Shown here: positions 55,855 through 64,000 of the stretch, piece by piece
How positions within the stretch are numbered: the stretch's first letter is position 1
Layout of the letters: each line of letters begins with the position of its first letter
Source: Gonatopus flavifemur
Taxonomy: Eukaryota > Arthropoda > Insecta > Hymenoptera > Dryinidae
Direction: 5' to 3'
Assembly (NCBI GenBank): GCA_018340375.1
Contig: JAFFJZ010000007.1
Location: 4,774,001 to 4,838,000, forward strand
Length of the DNA: 64,000 nucleotides
Program-made: the position numbers and the translations under genes
The notes under the pieces: model-generated
The model's database searches: none
What the model was told of the DNA's origin: nothing
What the model saw: only the letters and a program-made list of their open reading frames with translations

Positions 55855-57561
55855 GGAGACACCAGCGCCGAGAGATTAGCCAAATTTATTCTGACGTTTT
55901 ATGCGAAAATGAAGTGACACAATCCCAAATAACCCAGATAACATTTCATGCGCGCGAATTTCATCACATATTTGCGAGCTAGCTTGTGCGCGATATTTGC
56001 TAGTATCTTCCACGTAAAAAATTTTTGAACTGTTCTTTGCGTGCAAATAACAAGCATATGTATCATGCAATGTGATGATGAACTTACGCTCCTATATTCA
56101 TCATGATCACGTCATATTAATGATAAATCATGACACTGGATATCCTGCGACTAGTGCGCAATATTTGCACGTGATATGTTATAATCGATTATAAATTACT
56201 TGATTTCTGAATAACTGGTAAAAAATGCAAACGTCAATAATTAAGTGAACTTTATACCGTCAGCATTATTTCCCATAAAGAATTAAATGTTTAGATTATT
56301 TCACCAGAGTAGTGCACTGAGAAAACATTTGTTCCAGCCAAACAAAATTTTGATTGAAATAAACGCATAGAAACTTTTTGGTTGGCTGAAATAAGATTTG
56401 CTTGGGATTAACAAAATTTGGTCAACAATAATCAATAGCTTCTCACCGACAAATGAATTTTGTTTGTCCTAAACAAATTTCATTCCATCCAACCAGAAAA
56501 TTTCTCCGCGTTCATTTCAATCAAAATTTTGTTTGGCTGGAACAAACTGTGTTTTCGATGTATATATTCAGTCTATATAAGAAGCAAAAAATTTGCACGT
56601 AAACTCGATCATTTTTCATAGACATAAATAAGCAGTTCACTTTCAGTTGACGCGCAAATCACCCACAGATGTATCTAGCAAATGACGGGTGATGTGCACT
56701 TAATACTGCTTTCTACTTTTACGCGCAAGATACGAGCAAATAGCAAGAGCGTCACTCACAATCGTGTCTAGCAATTATCAACCTAGCTGACGACGAACAT
56801 GGATACGATTTTGCTAGTTCACTAGGTACCAAGTACCCAGATAACATTTTGCTTGTCATTCACCCTCAAATTACACGCGAAGGACATACTGAGTGACAAT
56901 ACAAAATTCATTTGTCGGTAAGAAGCTATTGATTATTGTTGACCAAATTTTGTCAATCCCAAGCAAATATCATTTCAGCCAACCAAAAAGTTTCTATGCG
57001 TTTATTTCAATCAAAATTTTGTTTGGCTGGAACAAATGTTTTCTCAGTGCACTACTCTGGTGAAATAATCTAAACATTTAATTCTTTATGGGAAATAATG
57101 CTGACGGTAAAAAGTTCACTTAATCATTGACGTTTGCATTTTTTACCAGTTATTCAGAAATCAAGTAATTTATAATCAATTATAACATATCACGTGCAAA
57201 TATTGCGCACTAGTCGCAGGATATCCAGTGTCATGATTCATCATTAATATGACGTGATCATGATGAATATAGGAGCGTAAGTTCATCATCACATTGCATG
57301 ATACATATGCTTGTTATTTGCACGCAAAGAACAGTTCAAAAAATTTTTACGTGCAAGATACTAGCAAATATCGCGCACAAGCTAGCTCGCAAATATGTGA
57401 TGAAATTTGCGCGCATGAAATGTTATCTGGGATATCGCTTTGTACAGACCACCTTTATCAACTGAAGAAGTTCTGGACAGAGTGATATTTTGATTATATT
57501 GCTCCATTTTTGAGTAAAACGTCAGAATAAATTTGGCTAATTCCCCGACACTTACATCCCC
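55855..57561. mobile_element. TTAA-flanked 1.7 kb palindrome
   Basis: TTAA lies on both sides (55851-55854 and 57562-57565). The outer ends are GGAGACACCAGCGCCGAGAG and the complement of GGGGATGTAAGTGTCGGGG. Arms of ~540 bp pair through ATTAGCCAAATTTATTCTGA (55876), CCCAGATAACATTTCATGCG (55927) and CAAACAAAATTTTGATTGAA (56339). The centre contains further CCCAGATAAC and CAAAATTTTGTTTGGC words, suggesting a nested palindrome. No transposase is visible. Confidence 0.75.
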
Positions 57562-57648
57562 TTAAGTATGCATAATAATTTTTAAAAATGCTTGAGCATG
57601 TAATTTCTTATGACAAAAATTTGAAGATCTCATGTCAAGCATATCCCC

Positions 57649-58263
57649 CACTGTAAAAAATAATCGGAATTTTCCTACACGAAACAATCGGAAAATTCCG
57701 ATCATGAGATGGGAAATCATTTTCCCATAAATCCAACTGAAAATTCCGAATTTTATGTGATTTGGACTATCAAATTTTCTAGTAAATTTGCGGCAAAATA
57801 CGGAAAATTCCTGACGCGTGTATGTGTTAATTACTTCCGAACATGTATGCGAACTTTTCCATAGAAATGTTTTACAGTGACATGACAAACACCAGTAATT
57901 TTTACTGATAAATTTCTCTCAGTATATGATTTTTAATGGAGAATTTCCTAATTTAAATTCACTCATGAATTTATTAAATCTCATAATGAATTTCTAAATT
58001 TCAATAACACATTCTCAAATTTCATAATCATTCTTTGAATTTAAGGACGTCCTTAAAGGTATCCCGTAGACCCTAGAATTACTAGACTTCTGTACCCAAA
58101 ATATTCGAAAGTGGCTTGATAAAATGGAAAAAAATCATCTTCGGGTATTTTGGGTAGAGAGATCTAGTAACTCTTAGGTGTACGGGATACTCTCAAATTC
58201 AATAACCACTGACGAGATTTCATATCAATTTTTGCAATAAAATTAAGAAATTTTCTAACAGTG
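57649..58263. repeat. MITE, CACTGTAAAAAATAATC terminus, with nested TTAA MITE
   Basis: The left end CACTGTAAAAAATAATCGG faces AAATTTTCTAACAGTG at the right. The same left end occurs near 18508. The interior left half is AATTTTCC/GGAAAATTCCG words. The right half has repeated AATTTCATAA words and is broken by the element at 58057-58192. Confidence 0.6.
58057..58192. mobile_element. TTAA-flanked small MITE
   Basis: The left end AGGTATCCCGTAGACCCTAG pairs with the complement of the right end TACGGGATACTC, and pairing continues (AATTACTAG / CTAGTAACTC; TACCCAAAATA / TATTTTGGGTA). It is flanked by TTAA (58053-58056) and TCAA (58193-58196), the same TTAA/TCAA discrepancy seen at two larger palindromes. 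Confidence 0.7.
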
Positions 58264-58283
58264 TATGAAACAACACAAATATA

Positions 58284-59574
58284 CAGGTTGGTTGAAAAGT
58301 TCCTGCGCTCACCAAGAGATAGCACTGCTAGCTCAAAACTTTTTTTTTCTCAAGTTGGTATATCTGTCCTGAGAACACATGCAAAGTTACAAGTCATTCT
58401 GTCAATTCATTCTTTGTTTACAAGCCATTTGAAGTTGACGTGTCATTGATTTTTCTTAATATGGAAAAAATTGAATATCGTGCAGTCATTAGATTCTTTG
58501 TTTTGAAGGGTTTAAAAGCAAAGGGAATTTATGAACAATTGTTAGAAGTGTATAAGGAGTCCTCACCTTCAAAACGAACCGTTGAATTTTGGGCTGGTGA
58601 ATTTAAACGCGGTCGTACTAGCCTTGAAGACGATCCACGCGAAGGACGACCAAAAACTGCAACCACAACAGAAATCATTGAGCATGTACATAATATGGTT
58701 AGTGAAGATCCAAGTTTGACTAAGCGTGAAATTGCTAATACCATAGGCATCTCAGACGAACGAGTACTCCATATTTTACATGAAGAATTACGTATGAAAA
58801 AACTCTTTGGAAAGTTAGTGCCGCACACGTTAACAATTCAACCAAAACTGGATCGAAAACAAATTTCTCAGCGTAATTTGGAGCGTTTTGAGCAGAATAA
58901 AACCGACTTCTTGCGTCGTTTTATAACTATGGATGAGACTTGGATCTACCACCATGATCCTAAATTGAAACAAGAACGTTTACAGTGGACTGAAGCTGGT
59001 TGTTCAGCTCCAAAGCAGGTGAAGTCACAACGATCAGCAAAGAAGGTTATGGCATGAGTTTTTTGGGATGCAAAAGGAATTTTGTTCATTGATTATCTTC
59101 AGAAAGGTGAAACAATCAACTCCGAATATTACTGCACCCTTTTGGATCAGCTGGATGAAAGAATTCGTGAGAAAAGACCTGGTTTAAAGAAGAAAAAAAT
59201 CATTTTTCGTCAAGATAATGCACCTGCTCACAAAAGTGTTTTGACGATGGCTAAATTCAAAGAACTCAAGTCCGAATTGCTTGAACATCCACCGTATTCG
59301 CCAGATTTGGCTCTTAGCGACTACTATCTCTTCAGAAATCTCAAACAATTCCTTCGTGGAAAGCATTGTTCGTCGAATGAAGAGGCCATAGCAGCCGTAG
59401 ACGGTTATTTTGCAGAGCTTCCGGAAAACCATTATAAGGATGGGATAAAATTATTGGAAGATCATTGGAACAAGTGTATTGAGCTTCTAGGAGATTATAT
59501 TGAATAAAAAAATATATTTCGTAACAAAAACAGTATTCTTTCATTTCGAGCGCAGAAACTTTTCAACCAACCTG
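58284..59574 (+). mobile_element. mariner element 2, one internal stop
   Basis: It is 1291 bp. Ends CAGGTTGGTTGAAAAGTTYC inward are inverted copies (YC is CC left, TC right), flanked by TA (58282-58283 and 59575-59576). It encodes a transposase of a different lineage from mariner 1. Confidence 0.93.
58461..59507 (+). pseudogene. mariner transposase with a single nonsense codon
   Basis: Starts MEKIEYRAVIRFFVLKGLKA at 58461, 348 codons to TAA at 59505. The helix-turn-helix region (FWAGEFKRGRTS, REGRPKTATTTE, REIANTIGISDERVLHIL) is followed by the catalytic set MDETWIYHHD (Asp158), FRQDNAPAH (Asp252) and SPDLALSDYYLF (Asp287). Thirty-four residues lie between the last two Asp (D,D34D). TGA at 59055-59057 is codon 199, between the first and second Asp; the frame is otherwise continuous. 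The stop removes two catalytic residues, so this copy cannot make active enzyme, but its termini remain recognisable. Confidence 0.93.
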
Positions 59575-59576
59575 TA

Positions 59577-60413
59577 GCAACCTAAAATTTTTCACTTCCC
59601 CATCTCAGAACATAGTTTTGGAGTAACAACAATAATGCTCGATGATGTGTCAAATAACTTTTTCCGCTCTTTTTACACATCCGCTCATCTAGCGCCTCGG
59701 AATGTAGGTTAAGATACTGAACTCGACGTTAATGCGCTTGCGTGATCAAACCAGAACCAATCATAATCAGTACGGTAATTTGAATAATCATTCCCACCTT
59801 CAATTTTATCCGAGTCGAGAAGATCTCTTCCAACATCACGTATCTTTTAGAGCTCTTTTAGATGATTTTGAAAGACATCTTTTCGACGTCTTTTTGTTTG
59901 ATTGAATAGTGATTAATTTATCTAGATTAAATTTATTCTTTATCTTGATAGGAATTATAGACCACTCTCCTGGAATATTCTAAAAGATTTTTCATGCAAC
60001 ACCAGTAGATATCTCAAAAGTATTTTCTGAAAAATATTATTAAGAACATTAAAAGGCACCTTCAGAATACTTCAAGAAATCTCGAACAAAGACCTCCTAA
60101 AGATATGCTTTTGTGTTGCATAAGAGATCTTTTATCATTCTTTCAGATATTGTCCAAGATGTTCCGGAGGAATTTTCGGAAACTGTAATTCGGATATTGT
60201 ACTAAAAAAGCAATATAAAAAAATTTTATCATGTTGAGATGATATCCGAATGAACAATGTCACCAAGTCAATCAGTTCTGAACATGCTAGAAAATGTAAC
60301 ATTTTATAATGTCATGTGTTTCTCCGTGCACAATTAATAATTCAGTCAATAGAATTATAGCAATAATTCTGTTATCTTCAAGATTATAAATGTAATAAGA
60401 AAGGTCATGTTCA
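59577..60413. other. Interval with AAAGATCTTTTAG-word repeats
   Basis: No gene. From about 59820 to 60160, variants of AAAGATCTTTTAG and its complement recur. A TTTCTCCGTGCA end is at 60319-60330, suggesting a decayed CACGGAGAAA-type MITE whose left end is lost. Confidence 0.45.
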
Positions 60414-60415
60414 TA

Positions 60416-61193
60416 CACGGAAAGAAATTTATACAGGGTGAGGCATTTATCTTGAGACGACTAAATATCTTGGTGGGATCACTTTTTTTTGGAAAATGTT
60501 TCATACAAAAGTTGTGATACAAAGAGGGGGCCACAAAACTACGATATCAGTTTCATCATAGATGGCGTTATGATCGATTAAAATGGGGTCAACATCATTT
60601 TTTGAGTAACTTTTGCTTGAAACGTTTTTTTAAATTTCTGAAGATGGCGCCACAATCGATGAAAAATAAAGTCTATGAAACAATATGCGGATATCTTGTG
60701 GAATGCATCCAAGAGCCGAAATATCTCATTCGAATGTTGTTGTTAAGAGAGGGGACGACACAATAGCGATATCAGTTCCATAGTAGATGGCGCTGTGGTC
60801 AGTAAAAATGAGGTCAACTTCAATTTTTCAAATGGAAACTCCTACTTCTTATCGCATATCATGATTCTACGCGACAAAATGAGGAATTTATGTTTCCTGA
60901 ACGTATTTCGAGGCGGACATTTCAACGTCCGTAGAACGTTCGTCAAACATTTGTGAATCTAAAAGTTAGCTCTAATGAATCTCTGGCCCGATCTATACAC
61001 ATCTGATCTGAACGTTCGCTGAAGCTTCATGTTCTCTTCGGGTTAAGACGAGATTCTCTTTAAAACAGCATCAGCATTCTATTGTTTTTCCATAGTAAAT
61101 TCATGTCCCTCACAGTGAAATCCGACAGAAGTCAGTCTGTTTCTCGGTCGCAATAATCTCACAGTGAATTTAACTATAAATTTCTCTCCGTGT
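60416..61193. mobile_element. TA-flanked MITE, CACGGAAAGAAATTTAT terminus
   Basis: Ends CACGGAAAGAAATTTATA and TATAAATTTCTCTCCGTG are inverted with one mismatch, flanked by TA (60414-60415 and 61194-61195). A different repeat, starting ACAGGGTGAGGCATTTATCT at 60434, seems to sit just inside. The middle has TGGCGCCA/GATGGCG words. No ORF is supported. Confidence 0.7.
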
Positions 61194-61203
61194 AATATAA
61201 ACT

Positions 61204-61271
61204 CCCACTGAGTATTTAATATTACAGTAATATTGCAGCCATATTACTGCCATATTTGTGCTGAGTGGGAT
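61204..61271. repeat. Tiny MITE with CCCACTGAG end
   Basis: CCCACTGAGTATTTAATATT at the left faces ATATTTGTGCTGAGTGGG at the right; TATTACTG/CAGTAATA words pair inside. Confidence 0.6.
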
Positions 61272-61319
61272 GAAAAAAACATTAGAACATGAGTTTGGAA
61301 CCAATTTTTCTCAAAAACG

Positions 61320-61475
61320 GTTCATGTTTATAACATGTTCACAATGCCTTGTTTGAAACATGTTCACAACGTCTTGTTTAAAACATGTTTGAAACACCTT
61401 GTTTAAAACATGTTCACAACGTCTTGTTCAAAACATGTTTAAAACACCTTGTTTACAACAGGATGTTTTAAACAT
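61320..61475. repeat. Tandem repeat of AACATGTTYAMAAC units
   Basis: Units of ~28-30 bp such as TTTAAAACATGTTCACAACG and TCTTGTT/CCTTGTT recur about five times, with near-palindromic AAACATGTTT cores. A short relative is at 54895-54935. Confidence 0.7.
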
Positions 61476-62126
61476 ATCAACCCTGAAACTCGTCAACACG
61501 CCAGTAGCCAAAATTCTTTTCGGAAAAATATTTCTTGTGTTTATTGAAATTGAAATGAGAAATCAATGTACCTCAGGAGTAGTGAAGACTTTATAAAATT
61601 CTTTCACTCTACACTCGAATGTCTTCTGTTGTTTGATCGTGGTGGTAGGAATTGGACATCCTACTAACTTATTGTTGTTGCTGGTTGATTGACAACGACA
61701 TTACTCATTTTCATCTATGAAAATTATGTTCAATATGATTTCAAAGCCAAATTTTTATGAATCTATGAATTTTCACAATAATTATGTACATACTTTTGCA
61801 TTGAATCCTGTTGTTATTTTTGCAAGATTATCTTTGATGTTACTATCCTTTTTGAAAATGCTTTTATTTGATATAAGATATATTTCATCTGGAAATGGTG
61901 TGGAGTACAATGCTTAACCTTGACGGAAAAAAACAGTTGTTAAATTCAATGAACCATCTAACAAGGGAAAATTATGCAGGGTTACACTGATTCTTGTATG
62001 TATAAATATAAACAAATTTGCATTAGGTGCAATAAGAGTTAATCTGTATTCGATTAACAAAAACCACATTCATGCTTGGAGAATATCTAAATAAATCAAA
62101 AGTAACAAATGATTTGTAAAATTCAC
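61476..62126. other. Interval with no recognised gene
   Basis: Two ORFs of 65-66 codons (61399-61596 overlapping the tandem repeat, 61717-61917) lack motifs. AT-rich. Confidence 0.35.
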
Positions 62127-62130
62127 TTAA

Positions 62131-62222
62131 GGGGATACCAGTGTTACCATTAGAGCATGTCGGTTAGAAAAGAACATGCCTATACAATAAAAACAGAGGA
62201 TCCAATGGACGCTGGTATCCTC
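62131..62222. mobile_element. 92 bp TTAA-flanked MITE
   Basis: GGGGATACCAGTG at the left pairs with CGCTGGTATCCTC at the right, flanked by TTAA on both sides (62127-62130 and 62223-62226). The terminus is close to that of the 55855-57561 palindrome (GGAGACACCAGCG). The interior pairs through AGAGCATGT and ACATGCC. Confidence 0.8.
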
Positions 62223-62226
62223 TTAA

Positions 62227-64000
62227 ATCTACTTCTGGAATTTTGTATTCTTCTGATAGATTAGGTATATTGATTTTATCCTGTGCTTTATTCTTGTGCT
62301 TATCATAGGATTTCAATTTGAGAACAACATACCACTCATAGCAAAAAATGAGTTACCCTTTTTTATTATTCCTTAAAGCTTCCCATTCACATTTTTCCAC
62401 CTCTGTTACGACACATTACACTGAAATGAAAGAGAGAGCAAAACGTGAAATTTTATGTAAGCTCAAATGAGTAGTATATGAATGGAATTATCTCGAATAC
62501 CTCCATCTCCTTCCATTTTCATATGTGTAAAAAGTTCTTTGATTTTTTCTGGCGACCATGCACAAGCATTTTTCTGTGTCCTGTAACCAAAGGAAATGTT
62601 GAATGATTAGGAGAGTATGTGTATGTTATTCCTTAATACTAGCTCAAACACTAAGAGATTACCAACTAAGTAATTGGAATCAATAATAGTCTATTGAATC
62701 ATATGAGACTTCTCATTTTTTGTTTTCATTTTCCAGTCAGCGAGTGTGCTTCTAAATTGAGGTTTTCGCTACTAGTAGTGCTAGTGGTAGCAACGTAGTA
62801 GCTTTTCCATTGCCTTGAGACTACATGCTACCATAGCACGTATATGTTGTAATTTATCATCTAGCACTGCCTCAGTGCTACCAGCATTATCAGGGAGCGG
62901 TACCAAGTGGTGCTCCTAGTAAAATACTACCAAGTCACTTCCATTTTCACATATGAATTGAGGCATGTATGTACAAGGAACTTTTGAATGTATAAGTGAA
63001 TAGTAGCATCGCTGCTGGAAGCGCTGCCTTGATTTTGTCGGCTGGATCATCACTTCATTGATCCTCATATAATATGAATACGCTTTGAATGGAAATGCTA
63101 TTCAATACTTCTTTGCTTGAAACATATAATACTATATTCAATATAACTCTTGAACTGTATAAATTCCTTCAAATGAGTTCCTTATTGTTCTTTCGATGGT
63201 CATATCAATCTAGACATGTAGTTTCATTAAAGACAGCATGTAGATTTATGTTTGATCTAAATGACTATATAAAATCGAAAGATATATTCTGCATACCGAT
63301 CTATAAGCTCTTTAATCTTCCTTCAAATTCAGGAAGTTAAAATTAATGGTAATCGTTCAATTCTTTGATGTAGAATCGCATGGGAAAAATGCTTGAAGGT
63401 CATTTAAGTATCTATATGGAACCTTTCTATATAAATATATTTCAAATATCTTGGACAAAAGAAATACATACACATACACTTTACACTATACATCTATTCT
63501 AATCTCTGTTACAGAGATATTATTATAAGGATGCTGGCTATAATGTTTTTGAATCTTCATTGAGAAATGATATAATAAATCAAAAATATTTTGTTTTATA
63601 TACCATTTCTGATACAAACAAAATTTTGATACTATTACATGTTCAAATGATTCCTTCAATTTTCAGTGCTTCACAGGTTATTCTACTGTTTCTGTGTTGA
63701 AGACTGTATTTAAAAGACAAGAATTTAATAATCTAAGGTCAAGATTTTATGTAATTATTATTATTTTTTTTTTATTTTGTTTTTCCTGACGTCAAGAAAA
63801 CAATTTCTCTTAAATAATTGATATTATTTGATCATATGAAATGCAAGTATACGGAACTGATTTTAAAAGATCTTATACAATTATATTGCAATCATTTATT
63901 GTGATTATTGCAGTCTCAGATTTCTACAGTTGAATATTGACATATTCAAAATATCAACCCACATCAGAGTTTGATGAATTCGAATGAAGAAACCATGATA
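62227..64000. other. Non-coding end of the window
   Basis: No gene recognised. About 62755-63035 contains repeated AGTGCTA, GGTAGCA and GCTACCA words in both orientations, likely a decayed MITE. An 83-codon ORF (63089-63340) has no motif. The remainder is AT-rich. Confidence 0.4.

Overview
This looks like a 64 kb piece of an insect (at least arthropod) nuclear genome. It is AT-rich, its genes have GT-AG introns, and it holds two mariner elements, non-LTR and copia-type retrotransposons, hAT remnants, and dozens of palindromic miniature transposons (MITEs). I see no rRNA, CRISPR array or bacterial operon, and no clearly intact ordinary host gene. The window reads as a nested transposon landscape. 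It can be dated by what sits inside what and by target-site duplications (TSDs).

Layout. 1-11.6 kb: a decayed hAT transposase is split at about 1.34/11.46 kb by a 10.1 kb compound insertion. The insertion carries a 5.6 kb transposon with ~1.15 kb inverted arms (2046-7641) around a two-exon, ~571-codon gene of a GQNKN-motif (DUF7869-like) family, a LINE 3' tail, and a 1.95 kb TTAA-flanked palindrome. 12-15.4 kb: three exons in compatible phases outline a small SAM-like-domain gene or pseudogene, cut by an 1862 bp hAT-type element with a perfect 8 bp TSD. 16-24 kb: MITEs, a DDE transposase remnant and a second TTAA palindrome (2365 bp). 24-29 kb: a three-level nest, MITE > RTE-like LINE (minus strand) > intact mariner. 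29-34 kb: a ~180 bp minisatellite with a nested MITE, and a solo diverged arm of the 2-7.6 kb transposon carrying another MITE.

34.15-44.46 kb: a degenerate copia element with 240 bp LTRs, split by a full-length 5.2 kb two-ORF LINE (minus strand) and a 147 bp hAT-type MITE. 44.6-48.3 kb: a 240 bp tandem duplication whose second copy holds a 3.2 kb element; the first copy preserves the empty site. 48.4-50 kb: a 5'-truncated LINE. 50-64 kb: many palindromic MITEs, a 1.7 kb TTAA-flanked palindrome, and a second mariner with one internal stop.

The points most worth following are: (1) the long-arm transposon with its intron-containing GQNKN gene; (2) MITEs that share a short terminus (CACGGAGAAA or a variant, TA-flanked) but have unrelated self-complementary interiors; and (3) TTAA palindromes carrying arrays of a GCCAT-core (YY1/Pho-like) motif. 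All family names come from recall of motifs; no database search was possible.
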